A stretch of 60,354 nt of DNA from DAOUEG01 sp964595455. GTDB lineage: Bacteria; Chloroflexota; Dehalococcoidia; Dehalococcoidales; RBG-16-60-22. A program made the translations under genes and the position numbers. Below, one piece after another: positions 51,729 through 60,312 of this stretch. Positions within the stretch are counted from its first letter, which is position 1; each line of letters opens with the position of its first letter. The notes under the pieces were generated by a model. That model searched no databases, was not told where the DNA came from, and saw nothing but the letters and a program-made list of their open reading frames with translations. The stretch is taken from the NCBI GenBank assembly GCA_964595455.1, contig CAZQQL010000004.1:1-60354 (forward strand), read 5' to 3'.

Positions 51729-53669
51729 ATGACACAGGAAGCAACAGCCCCAAAGCCGGCTCGCCAGAAAGGCACCAAATATACCGCTGAAGATATCCAG
51801 GTACTCGGCGGGCGCGAAGCCGTCCGGCGGCGGCCCGGTATGTATATCGGCAGCACCGACCAGCGCGGTCTGCATCATCTTATCTACGAAATCGCCTATA
51901 ACAGCATCGACGAAGCCATGGCCGGGTGCTGCGACTGCATCGAGGTCCGCATCCTTCCGGACAAGTCCGTCCGCGTTTCCGATAACGGTCGCGGTATCCC
52001 GGTGGATATCCACCCGGCTACCAAGGTCTCTACGCTAGAGACCATCATGACCGTACTCCATGCCGGCGGTAAGTTCGGGGGCGGCGCTTATAAAGTGTCC
52101 GGCGGCCTTCACGGCGTCGGCGCATCCGTCGTCAACGCCCTCTCCGAATGGAGCTACGTCGAAGTCAAGCGTGACGGCAAGCTCCACCGCCAGGATTATG
52201 CCCGCGGTATCCCCAAGGGCCCGACCTCGGTCGTCGGGGAAGCTAAAGGCATCGATGATACCGGCACAACCACCGTCTTCCTCCCGGACACCCAGATATT
52301 CGGCGAGATCGACTATGATTTCGATACCATCTCCGAACGCCTGCGGGAGATGGCCTACCTCAATAAAGGAGTCGAGATAGCATTTTTCGATGAGATCAAT
52401 GACAAGGAACGGACCTTTTACTTCGAGGGCGGTATCTCCGGCTTCGTTCGTCACCTCAACCGCAACCGCGTCGTCCGCCACCAGGACCCCATCTACATCT
52501 CCCGGGAAGTCAACGGGTACGGCATCGAGGTAGCCATCCAGTACAACGACGGCTATACGGATTCCGCCTTCAGCTTCGCCAACTGCGTTAACACCATTGA
52601 CGGCGGCACCCACATGACCGGGTTCCGCTCGGCATTGACGCGGGTCCTCAATGACTTCGCCCGCAAGAACAAGCTCATCAAGGAAGATGATCCCAACCTC
52701 ACCGGCGAAGACGTTCGTGAGGGCCTGACCGCCATCATCAGCGTCAAACTGGCCGAACCCCAGTTCGAGGGCCAGACCAAGGGCAAGCTCGGCAACATCG
52801 AGGTCAAGAGCGCCGTGGAAAGCGCCGTCAATGAAGGCCTCAGTCTCTACCTCGAGGAGCACCCTGACGACGCCAAGAAGATAATCGAAAAATGCGTTAC
52901 AGCCGCCAAGGCCCGCGAAGCCGCCCGCAAAGCCCGCGACCTCATCATCCGCAAGAGCGGGCTGGAATCCGGTACCCTTCCCGGCAAGCTGGCGGACTGT
53001 TCGGAGAAAGACCCCGACCAGTGCGAACTCTATCTCGTCGAGGGTGAATCCGCCGGCGGCTCAGCCAAGCAGGGCCGCAATCGCCGGTTCCAGGCCATTC
53101 TCCCCCTTCGCGGCAAGATCCTCAACGTGGAAAAGGCCGCCCCGGACAAGATGCTGGCCAATGAATGGATCCGCGCCATCGTTACAGCCGTGGGGGGAGG
53201 CATCGATGAAGACTTCGACCCCGCCCGCCTCCGCTACAACCGCATCATCCTCATGACGGATGCTGACGTTGACGGTTCCCATATCCGCACGCTGCTGCTG
53301 ACATTCTTCTTCCGTCACATGCCGCAGCTTATCAGCGCCAAGCATCTCTATATAGCCCAGCCGCCGCTCTACCGCATCAAGCACGGCAGCGAGGTGAAGT
53401 GGGTCTACACGGAACAGGAGAAGGACGAATACCTCAAGTCCATCACCGCCCGTAAAGTTGACATGCAGCGGTACAAGGGTCTCGGCGAGATGACCGCGGA
53501 GCAGCTCTGGGAAACGACGATGAACCCGGCCACACGCACCGTACTGGAAGTCAACGTCGAAGACGCCACCAAGGCCTCCGAGATCTTCCAGATGCTCATG
53601 GGTGATGAGGTCCCGCCGCGCAAGGCCTTCATCCAGGCCCACGCCAAGAGCGCCAAGCTGGACGTGTAA
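51729..53669 (+). CDS. gyrB: DNA topoisomerase II (gyrase/topo IV) subunit B
   Basis: 646 residues, full length. The GHKL ATPase starts with 'RRPGMYIGSTDQRGLHHLIYEIAYNSIDEAMAG' (catalytic and Mg-binding Glu/Asn/Asp near residues 58-62) and has 'GGLHGVGASVVNALS'. The transducer carries 'TKGKLGN'. The TOPRIM domain shows 'EGESAGGSAKQGRNRRFQAILPLRGKILNVEKA' at about 438-470 and 'DADVDGSHIRTLLL' near 511-524. The end 'RYKGLGEMTAEQLWETTMNPATRT' binds GyrA. It introduces negative supercoils with GyrA, which is not in this window. A GyrB/ParE choice cannot be made with certainty; gyrB is the better guess for a single copy. Confidence 0.93.
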   Translation: MTQEATAPKPARQKGTKYTAEDIQVLGGREAVRRRPGMYIGSTDQRGLHHLIYEIAYNSIDEAMAGCCDCIEVRILPDKSVRVSDNGRGIPVDIHPATKVSTLETIMTVLHAGGKFGGGAYKVSGGLHGVGASVVNALSEWSYVEVKRDGKLHRQDYARGIPKGPTSVVGEAKGIDDTGTTTVFLPDTQIFGEIDYDFDTISERLREMAYLNKGVEIAFFDEINDKERTFYFEGGISGFVRHLNRNRVVRHQDPIYISREVNGYGIEVAIQYNDGYTDSAFSFANCVNTIDGGTHMTGFRSALTRVLNDFARKNKLIKEDDPNLTGEDVREGLTAIISVKLAEPQFEGQTKGKLGNIEVKSAVESAVNEGLSLYLEEHPDDAKKIIEKCVTAAKAREAARKARDLIIRKSGLESGTLPGKLADCSEKDPDQCELYLVEGESAGGSAKQGRNRRFQAILPLRGKILNVEKAAPDKMLANEWIRAIVTAVGGGIDEDFDPARLRYNRIILMTDADVDGSHIRTLLLTFFFRHMPQLISAKHLYIAQPPLYRIKHGSEVKWVYTEQEKDEYLKSITARKVDMQRYKGLGEMTAEQLWETTMNPATRTVLEVNVEDATKASEIFQMLMGDEVPPRKAFIQAHAKSAKLDV

Positions 53670-53823
53670 CAGCAGGGCAAAAGTTAAAGGGCAAACGTCA
53701 AAAGTAGGGTAGCCGGGTAAAAATACCACAACCCTTTTGATCGGGCCGAGACTGCAATTGAGCTCTGCCGTATGTCTGACCAGCAGCGTTCCATTAGCCG
53801 GGAATTTCCAGTTTCACCGCAGG

Positions 53824-53842
53824 GCGGACTGTAAGTCCGCCG
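53824..53842 (+). repeat. GC-rich hairpin after gyrB
   Basis: GGCGGACT-GTA-AGTCCGCC is a perfect eight-base-pair stem, 154 bases after the gyrB stop. It is followed by A-runs, not T-runs, so a terminator role on the plus strand is doubtful. Confidence 0.5.
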
Positions 53843-53843
53843 A

Positions 53844-53869
53844 CAAAAAAAGAAGCCGGCCTTAGCCGG
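53844..53869 (-). terminator. Rho-independent terminator of the MFS gene
   Basis: On the minus strand CCGGC-TAAG-GCCGG is followed by CTTCTTTTTTT, about 65 bases after the stop of the transporter gene at 53936. Confidence 0.7.
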
Positions 53870-53935
53870 ATGCCCGATTTAGAACTATTCTACTTCGTTT
53901 CTGATTTTAATCTGTAACTCTTTGCTTTTTCGTCC

Positions 53936-55231
53936 CTATTCCATCTGCCGGATAGGCCGTACGAAAATCAGCACGGAAGCCATGATCAGCGTCAGAACCC
54001 CGGCGCTGATGCTCAGCGCCAGCGGCGCCCCGATTCCCTCCGCCATCGCTCCGAGGCCCAGGGTGGCCAGCGGATGGAGTGCCACGACCATGCTGTAAAC
54101 GCCGTTCACCCGCCCGCGGAACTCATCTGAACTGCCCATCTGGATACTCGTATTACTGGTGGTGGAAAAAGCCGATGCCATGTACCCCACTGCGATGGAA
54201 ATAAAGCAGGCCATAAAAAAGAGCCCGGCGCCCATGTGCAGCCATTCATCCAGGTACCCGGTGTTGGCAAACAACAGTAGCATCAGCCCGAAAACGATAC
54301 CGGAAATCAGTATCAGCCCACCTTTGCGTTTGTAATTGCCCAGGCTGGCAACGGTCAGCGACGCCAGCAGCGAACCGACCCCGGAAGCTGCCAGGAGGAA
54401 ACCGTATCCCTCCGATTCCAGGTTCCACAACCCCGCGAACACCGGCATCAGACCGGAATAGGTCACACCGAACAACGTCAGGGCCAGCTCCAGCACCAAC
54501 AAAGTCATAAGTACCCGGTGGCCTCTTACATAGCGCAAACCTTCCATCAGATGGGTGACCATGGACCCCGGTTTAACGCGGGACAGTTTGCCCGTCACCG
54601 GTACCGCAAACATCATGACGATGCCGATAACGTAGAGACCGATACCGGCGTAGTAGGCCCCCTGTGTACTGACCGCTCCGATGATGATGCCGCTGATGGC
54701 AGGACCGATGATGGAGGCCGTACACGCGCCGACATTATTCAGGGCGATAGCGTTATACAGCCGCTCCCGGGGGACCAGTTCCGCCATGATGGAGTTACGG
54801 GCGGTCTGATTGAACGCCCCGTTGATGCCGGCGATGAAAGAACTCACCAGCAGATGCCAGTATTCAATATTCCCCGTCGCGATCAGGACCGCGATGATAG
54901 CGGCCACAAAGGTCGATATCATCTGGCAGGCGATGATGACATCGCGTTTCTGGATACGGTCGCTGATGACCCCGCTATACAGGGAAAGCAGGAACCAGGG
55001 GATGGACTGCATGGCCATCACCAGCGTCAGTTTCAGGGGAGAGCCGGTCAGTTCATAGGCCAGCCAGGACTGGGCCGGCATAAGCATCTGCCCGCCGAAA
55101 TTAAGCACGAACAGGCTCAGCCAGTATTTACGGAAATCGGCAATCTTCAGGGCATCGAAGATCCCTTTCCAGCCGCGCCGCGCTAACTGTACGGAATGCA
55201 TACCGCCCGAAGGCGATGGAGTGGATGACAA
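53936..55231 (-). CDS. MFS transporter (EntS/MFS_3-like)
   Basis: 431 residues with about twelve spans. Typical pieces are 'FRKYWLSLFVLNFGGQMLMPAQSWLAYELTGSPLKLTLVMA', 'LYSGVISDRIQKRDVIIACQM', 'NGAFNQTARNSIMAELVPRERLYNAIALNN' and 'SIQMGSSDEFRGRVNGVYSM'. These are hallmarks of the enterobactin-exporter/multidrug MFS_3 group. A TTG at 55231 behind GAGG or ATG 55201 could start it; I keep the longer. Probably an exporter; substrate unknown. Confidence 0.88.
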   Translation of the reverse strand: MSSTPSPSGGMHSVQLARRGWKGIFDALKIADFRKYWLSLFVLNFGGQMLMPAQSWLAYELTGSPLKLTLVMAMQSIPWFLLSLYSGVISDRIQKRDVIIACQMISTFVAAIIAVLIATGNIEYWHLLVSSFIAGINGAFNQTARNSIMAELVPRERLYNAIALNNVGACTASIIGPAISGIIIGAVSTQGAYYAGIGLYVIGIVMMFAVPVTGKLSRVKPGSMVTHLMEGLRYVRGHRVLMTLLVLELALTLFGVTYSGLMPVFAGLWNLESEGYGFLLAASGVGSLLASLTVASLGNYKRKGGLILISGIVFGLMLLLFANTGYLDEWLHMGAGLFFMACFISIAVGYMASAFSTTSNTSIQMGSSDEFRGRVNGVYSMVVALHPLATLGLGAMAEGIGAPLALSISAGVLTLIMASVLIFVRPIRQME

Positions 55232-55294
55232 GCGGAAACCTCGATAACTACTCTAAATATAGGTATAACTTCCAATTAAAGCAAGCGGCGTGAG

Positions 55295-55546
55295 CTACCG
55301 CTTCCTGGCCATCTTGGCATCCACGACGGCGGTCTCTTCATAGCGTCCATCGGGTGCGTACGGCGCCAGTTTGAAGGACAACAGGCCGGGACCGCAGCCC
55401 AGATCGAGGACCCGTGAACGGGCATTCAGTCCGAACTTTCCACGGAGCATGGCGAACATCTCCTCAGGATACCCGGGCCGGAATCGGGAATAATAGCCCG
55501 CCGTTCCTGTGAAGATGTCACGCGCCCCGCTCGGTCCATTAGCCAT
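55295..55546 (-). pseudogene. Internally deleted class I methyltransferase
   Basis: 83 residues. The first 60 match the start of SAM-dependent methyltransferases ('FTGTAGYYSRFRPGYPEEMF' and motif I 'RVLDLGCGPGLLSFKLA'). The last 20 ('YAPDGRYEETAVVDAKMARKR') resemble the extreme end of the same family. Motifs II-III and the substrate region, about 150 residues, are absent, which suggests an in-frame internal deletion. It lies five bases after folE on the same strand. Methyl transfer is not expected; SAM binding cannot be excluded. Confidence 0.6.
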
Positions 55547-55551
55547 ATCTA

Positions 55552-56118
55552 TTACTTACTATGTATGAGGGAAAAGAATTCGGCGCGGGTCACACCATTG
55601 CTCCGGAACGTGCCCCGCAGCGATGACGTGATGACATTGGCGCCTGGCTTCTTGATGCCCCGCATTATCATGCACATGTGCTCCGCGTGAATGACCACAC
55701 CGGCCCCGGTAGCCTTCAGCCTCTTGTAGATCGTGTCCACTATCTCCGTCGTCATGCGTTCCTGCACCTGCGGCCGGCGTGCTACCGTCTCGACGACGCG
55801 CGCCAGCTTGCTGATACCGACGATCCTTCCCTCGGCATTCGGTATGTACCCCACGTGGGCAACCCCGTAGAACGGCAGCAGATGATGCTCGCACATGGAA
55901 TAGAAAGGAATGTCCTTGAGGACCACCATCTCCCGGTGTCCCAGTTCGAACCCCACCTCCAGGTCCTCGCCGGGGTCCTTGTCGAGTCCCATGAACAGCT
56001 CGGAATACATCTCGGCCACACGTTTCGGCGTGTTCAGCAGGCCGTCCCGGTCCGGGTTTTCGCCTATCGCGAGGAGCATCTCGCGCATGGCTTTCTTGAT
56101 TTTTTCCTGGTCAATCAT
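55552..56118 (-). CDS. folE: GTP cyclohydrolase I
   Basis: 188 residues, normal length. It catalyses GTP to 7,8-dihydroneopterin triphosphate, the first step of tetrahydrofolate synthesis. The zinc ligands C76 and H79 ('CEHHLLPFYG') and C149 ('HAEHMCMIMRG') are present, as are 'GISKLARVVE' and the end 'GTFRSNGVTRAEF'. AGGAGG lies six bases before ATG 56118. It is co-oriented with the shortened methyltransferase gene. Confidence 0.96.
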   Translation of the reverse strand: MIDQEKIKKAMREMLLAIGENPDRDGLLNTPKRVAEMYSELFMGLDKDPGEDLEVGFELGHREMVVLKDIPFYSMCEHHLLPFYGVAHVGYIPNAEGRIVGISKLARVVETVARRPQVQERMTTEIVDTIYKRLKATGAGVVIHAEHMCMIMRGIKKPGANVITSSLRGTFRSNGVTRAEFFSLIHSK

Positions 56119-56270
56119 CGCATGCCTCCTGTGAGGGATAATATCATCCGGTTTTTGGCATTATATGCCGTCAGGCGGTAATTGTCATCCGTACCTACAA
56201 CAAGAAATGGTGCGGGAAATAGCTAATCCGGCCTGCTCTTCCTGTTTGAATCGGGCCGAAACCGGACAAC

Positions 56271-56294
56271 CCCCTCTCTGCTTGCGCAGAGGGG
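56271..56294. repeat. Short hairpin repeat, copy B
   Basis: CCCCTCTCTGC, a two-base loop and GCGCAGAGGGG, one mismatch. The flanks resemble those of copy A at 47847-47871 ('GGACAA' before, 'GGGGATA' across the end). It lies in the 274-base gap between folE and thrC, at the thrC 3' side; no gene is seen in that gap. Confidence 0.45.
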
Positions 56295-56392
56295 ATACAG
56301 GGGTGAGGTCGCCGCCGTGCTTATCCCGGATAAATCAGTCACCCGCATCCCTTTGAAAGGGAAGCGAGATAGGTTCAGGCTTCGTTATCAGC

Positions 56393-57445
56393 CTATTTCC
56401 ACCCAAGGGCTTTTTCAACCGCCGGAAGCTCGGCGGGAAGCTGCTGGATCTCCGGGGCCTGCCGTAACGCTGTATCGATGTCCTTCAGACCGTTGCCGGT
56501 GACAACGCAGACGATCACCTTACCGGAGAAATTCTCGCCCTGGCCCTTGCGCTTGATCAGCCCGGCCAGCGGCGCGCAGGACGCCGGTTCCCCGAAGATG
56601 CCTGATTCCGCCGCCATGATACGCTGCGCGGCGAGTATTTCCTCGTCGCTGACCATATCGATGATGCCGCCGGACTCGTCCCGGGCGGCTTCGGCCTGCT
56701 TCCAGCTCGCCGGATTGCCGATGCGTATCGCCGTGGCGACCGTCTCCGGTTTTTCTATCGGATATCCCCGCACGATGGGCGCCGAGCCTTCCGCCTGGAA
56801 CCCGTACATGACCGGCTTGTGCGTCGCCTTGCCCAGTTCGTAATACTCCTTGTAGCCCTTCCAGTAGGCGGTGATGTTGCCGGCATTACCCACCGGTAGG
56901 ACATGCAGGTCGGGTGCGTCGCCGAGGTCGTCGATGATCTCGAATGAAGCGGTCTTCTGACCCTCGATGCGGTACGGGTTGAGGGAATTGACCAGCGTGA
57001 CCGGATTGTGTTCGCTGAGTTCACGGACAATATTCAATGCTTCGTCGAAGTTGCCCTTTACGGCGATGATCCTGGCCCCGTAGACGATGGCCTGGGCCAG
57101 CTTGCCCATGGCTATCTTGCCGCCGGGGATAACGATGATGCATTCCAGGCCGCAGTGCGCGGCGAAGGCCGCCGCAGAGGCGCTGGTATTGCCGGTGGAG
57201 GCGCAGATGATGGCGCGGCTGCCTTCTTCCACGGCCTTGGCAACCGCCATGACCATGCCCCGGTCCTTGAATGACCCGGTTGGATTGCAGCCTTCGAACT
57301 TCAAATACAGTGCTTTACAGCCGATGCGCTCAGCCAGCCGCTCGGACTTGACCAGCGGTGTATCGCCTTCCCCGATGGTGAACATCGGGGTCTTACCGGT
57401 GATCGGCAGGTATTGTTTGTAATGTCTGAGAACTCCGAGTAACGT
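56393..57445 (-). CDS. thrC: Threonine synthase with non-standard start
   Basis: A PLP-dependent enzyme that converts O-phosphohomoserine to threonine. The PLP lysine lies in 'NPTGSFKDRGM', with 'STGNTSASAAAFA' and 'LPVGNAGNITAYWKGYKEY' (phosphate-binding loop). The first ATG, at 57385, gives 330 residues, but the 20 codons upstream encode 'LLGVLRHYKQYLPITGKTP' in frame, the expected thrC N-terminus. The strong GAAGGAGG site lies before codon ACG at 57445, with no ATG, GTG or TTG in between. I infer ACG initiation (350 residues) or a mutated start; ATG 57385 is the conservative alternative. The ribosome site overlaps the end of hom. Confidence 0.85.
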   Translation of the reverse strand, partial: TLLGVLRHYKQYLPITGKTPMFTIGEGDTPLVKSERLAERIGCKALYLKFEGCNPTGSFKDRGMVMAVAKAVEEGSRAIICASTGNTSASAAAFAAHCGLECIIVIPGGKIAMGKLAQAIVYGARIIAVKGNFDEALNIVRELSEHNPVTLVNSLNPYRIEGQKTASFEIIDDLGDAPDLHVLPVGNAGNITAYWKGYKEYYELGKATHKPVMYGFQAEGSAPIVRGYPIEKPETVATAIRIGNPASWKQAEAARDESGGIIDMVSDEEILAAQRIMAAESGIFGEPASCAPLAGLIKRKGQGENFSGKVIVCVVTGNGLKDIDTALRQAPEIQQLPAELPAVEKALGWK

Positions 57446-57447
57446 GG

Positions 57448-58764
57448 CTAGCCTCCTTCTATTTCCTCGACGCGTATGAAATTGCTGATTTCCCTGACCT
57501 CGTCGAGAGCCTTGAGGCGGGCCAGGGCTTGCTGCATGGCGGCCTCACGGGCGGGATGGGTCATGATGACGATCTCCGCCGTCTGTGTGACATCGTCCGA
57601 TTCCGGCTGGATGGCGGAGGCGATGCTGATGCCGTTCTCCCCGAAGGCTGTGGCGATGCCCGCCAGCACGCCCGGCCGGTCCGCGGCCTTGAGCCTGATA
57701 TAGTACTGCGTCACGATGTCTTCCATCGACTTCACGCGCAGGCCCCGTGACGGTTTCCAGGTTGAGATGCTGCCGATACCCAGGCTTATCTTCCGCGCCG
57801 AGCAGATGACGTCCGCTACCACGGCGCTGCTCGTCGGGTCCGCTCCGGCGCCCTGCCCGATAAAGGTCACCTTGCCGACGAGGTCGCCTTCCACCTGGAC
57901 GGCGTTGTAGACGCCTTCCACCTTGGCCAGCGCCGCTTCTCTTGGTATAAACACCGGATGGACGCGGGCTTCGACGGCGTTCCCGTCCAGCTTGGCGATC
58001 GCCAGCAGCTTGATGACGAAACCAAGTTCATCCGCGTAGCGGAAGTCCCGGCCGGTCAGCCTGGTTATCCCTTCCCGCGATATCTGTTCCGGGTGCACCG
58101 CGGTCTGGAAAGCGAGCGAGGCCAGGATAGCCAGCTTGTAACGCGAATCGTAGCCTTCGACGTCGTTCTCCGGGTTCGCCTCGGCGTAACCCAGTTCCTG
58201 CGCCTGCTTCAGCACCGTGCTGAAATCCGCGCCTTCTCGGGCCATCCGGGTCAGGATATAGTTCGTGGTCCCGTTGATGATGGCAAAGATGCCGGTGATG
58301 GTATTCGCCACCAGGTCATGCTTGAACGGCGCGATGAGAGGGATACCACCGCCGACGCTGGCTTCGTACTGAAGACCGACGCCTTTGTCATGGGCCAGCT
58401 TGAGAAGCTCCGGCCCGTGCTTGGCGATGAGTTCCTTGTTGGACGTGACGACGTGCTTGCCCGCGGCAAGCGCACGCTTATGGTATTCGTAGGCCGGGTG
58501 CTCGCCGCCGATGGCCTCAACGACGATGTCCATGCCGGGTGTGTTGAAAAATTCGTCATCGTCGGTGGTGAACAGGCTTTCGCCGAGTTCCCTGACGAGC
58601 GGCCGCTCCAAGTCCTCCGGCAGCACTTTTATCCTGCGGAGGATGAGCGTACACCCGGCCCGTCCGGAGAGTTCTTCGGCTTTTTCCGCCAGCACGCGGG
58701 CGACGCGACCAGCCACGACGCCGAGACCCAGGACCCCGATGCCGACACTACGCGGTGCGTTCAT
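57448..58764 (-). CDS. hom: Homoserine dehydrogenase with ACT domain
   Basis: About 438 residues from ATG 58764, one base after the stop of the preceding gene; an ATG at 58791 is also in frame. Rossmann motif 'GIGVLGLGVVAGRVARVL' at the N-terminus, 'VVEAIGGEHPAYEY' and the family signature 'INGTTNYILTRM' are present. The catalytic part is followed by a C-terminal ACT domain ('KAADRPGVLAGIATAFGENGISIASA', about residues 345-370), which gives threonine feedback control. It reduces aspartate semialdehyde to homoserine. It is followed directly by thrC. Confidence 0.95.
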   Translation of the reverse strand: MNAPRSVGIGVLGLGVVAGRVARVLAEKAEELSGRAGCTLILRRIKVLPEDLERPLVRELGESLFTTDDDEFFNTPGMDIVVEAIGGEHPAYEYHKRALAAGKHVVTSNKELIAKHGPELLKLAHDKGVGLQYEASVGGGIPLIAPFKHDLVANTITGIFAIINGTTNYILTRMAREGADFSTVLKQAQELGYAEANPENDVEGYDSRYKLAILASLAFQTAVHPEQISREGITRLTGRDFRYADELGFVIKLLAIAKLDGNAVEARVHPVFIPREAALAKVEGVYNAVQVEGDLVGKVTFIGQGAGADPTSSAVVADVICSARKISLGIGSISTWKPSRGLRVKSMEDIVTQYYIRLKAADRPGVLAGIATAFGENGISIASAIQPESDDVTQTAEIVIMTHPAREAAMQQALARLKALDEVREISNFIRVEEIEGG

Positions 58765-58765
58765 A

Positions 58766-60094
58766 CTATGCCCGGTTCGCCATGCCGGCAAGATATCGCT
58801 CGGCTTCCGCGATGGCTTCCACTTTCTGCTCGTCGGAGAGCGTATTCACCGGCTGGTAAACGGCGTTCGAACTCAGCAGCGTCATCCAGTTATCGAATTG
58901 CTCATTGATCAGGAAGGTGCGGTCTTCTTCCGACACCGCCCGGTTTTCATCGACATCCACCGCCCTCACGAGCCAGGCGCCGCCCTGCGTCCAGTAGCCT
59001 TCGTCCGGGATAGGGTCGCTCCAGACGCCTGTTTCCGTATCTTCCCCGAAAATGTAGGGATCGGTCGCCTCGCTCAGGGCGTGCGTCGTGTTATCCGACG
59101 GTTTTTCAAAAACCCCGAGTTCTCCCCCGTTCTGCTTGGAAACCGAGTACTGTGAGAACTCTTCCGCGATGGCAGCCAGGTCTTCGCCGTTGTTCAGTCT
59201 CTCCCGTATGGACTTCGCCTGCTCCTCACTGTTCAACAGGATGCCGGATACGTTGGCGGACACCGCGGTCTCGTTCTCCGAAACGGCTTCCTCTTCAATG
59301 GAATTGACCCGCAGGAGCCAGTACCCTTTCTTCTTCCAGGTCTCGTTGTCCGAGAGCGGCTGGCTGACATCTCCGGCTTCGGCTTCAAATGCCCAGTCCA
59401 CAGGGATGGAAGTACCCAGGTAATCCTCGTGGATGGACGCGGGGTGCCAACCGAAGGCGCCCATATAGTCGTTCTGTGAATAGTAGTTCAGGCCGTATTC
59501 CTTGGCCAGTTCCGTTATGTTATCGCTGTCCGCCAGTTCCTGACGGATATCTCGGGCAACCGCTTCGCTCTCCACCAGGATCGCTTCCAGGTTTACCTGC
59601 GGCATCGTTTCAGCGATCTTGGTACCGAAATGCTCCTTAAGCTTGGGGATCAGCAACTGCGCCCGGATCATGTCCATGGTAGCGTCATTTGCTTCCAGGC
59701 CGATTTCTTTTATCTTGTCCTTGACTTCGTTATCGCTGATGGTGATGTTCAGGGAAGCGGCCCCGTCACGCAGCATCTGGTATTGCTGGATGGCCTGCGG
59801 GAGCTGGGCGTTGACGTCGGAGGGTTTCGCTTCACTTTGTAATATGGATTGCACCTTGAGAGCATCCACGTAATAGCCGTAATCGTATTCCTGGTCCGCG
59901 ATGGCCAGCACGGTCTTGCTGTTGGGCAGGACCTCGCCCACGATGACCCCGACGATAACCAGCACGACCACTATCGCGATTATCCCGATCCCTCCGAAGA
60001 ATATGAACCGCTGGCGGCGCTGCGCCTTCTGATGGTGGGATATCGCTCGGCGGGTCATAGCCCGCGGTTTTTCCGGTTGAACCTTCTTAGCCAA
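58766..60094 (-). CDS. Membrane-anchored parvulin-type peptidyl-prolyl isomerase (PpiC/SurA-like)
   Basis: 442 residues. A basic cytoplasmic N-terminus is followed by one span at about residues 29-53. A SurA-like chaperone region follows at about 60-240 and a PpiC rotamase domain with 'SANVSGILLNSEEQAKSIRERLNNGEDLAAIAEEFSQYSVSKQNGGELGVF' near 260-330. It should catalyse prolyl isomerisation and help fold exported proteins. The operon with hom and thrC is a positional association, not a pathway link. The promoter is described separately. Confidence 0.88.
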   Translation of the reverse strand: MAKKVQPEKPRAMTRRAISHHQKAQRRQRFIFFGGIGIIAIVVVLVIVGVIVGEVLPNSKTVLAIADQEYDYGYYVDALKVQSILQSEAKPSDVNAQLPQAIQQYQMLRDGAASLNITISDNEVKDKIKEIGLEANDATMDMIRAQLLIPKLKEHFGTKIAETMPQVNLEAILVESEAVARDIRQELADSDNITELAKEYGLNYYSQNDYMGAFGWHPASIHEDYLGTSIPVDWAFEAEAGDVSQPLSDNETWKKKGYWLLRVNSIEEEAVSENETAVSANVSGILLNSEEQAKSIRERLNNGEDLAAIAEEFSQYSVSKQNGGELGVFEKPSDNTTHALSEATDPYIFGEDTETGVWSDPIPDEGYWTQGGAWLVRAVDVDENRAVSEEDRTFLINEQFDNWMTLLSSNAVYQPVNTLSDEQKVEAIAEAERYLAGMANRA

Positions 60095-60128
60095 ATCGGC
60101 ACCTTCCCGAGTTTATTTGTCTCTTCTA

Positions 60129-60158
60129 TTTATAATGCATTTCACGATGCATTTTCAA
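60129..60158 (-). promoter_or_regulatory. Promoter of ppiC-hom-thrC with repeated ATGCAT in the spacer
   Basis: On the minus strand TTGAAA (60153-60158), an 18-base spacer and TATAAA (60129-60134). The spacer begins and ends with the palindrome ATGCAT, as the direct repeat AAATGCAT twelve bases apart. The start of translation is 35 bases downstream. Confidence 0.65.
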
Positions 60159-60264
60159 ATACGTAGTTAGCGATTTTCCAGCTTTTTCCTGATTTCTCCG
60201 GTTTCTGGCAAACGGTGCACACAATCTCTTTCTTCATGATAATGTTTCTTTGTTAACGGACAAT

Positions 60265-60289
60265 AAAAAAGCCCGGGTAATTCCCGGGC
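60265..60289 (-). terminator. Rho-independent terminator of the gene beyond the right edge
   Basis: On the minus strand GCCCGGG-AATTA-CCCGGGC is followed by TTTTTTATTG, a textbook terminator. It must serve a gene entering from beyond the right end of the window. Confidence 0.85.
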
Positions 60290-60312
60290 CCAGCGACGAT
60301 GCCGGCAGGCGC

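Noticed and set aside
52035..52862. Minus-strand open frame of 275 codons inside gyrB
   Set aside because: gyrB is full length with all motifs on the other strand. The antisense frame has no recognisable motif.
53824..53842. Hairpin as the gyrB terminator
   Set aside because: No T-run follows on the plus strand, and it lies 154 bases after the stop; kept only as a hairpin.
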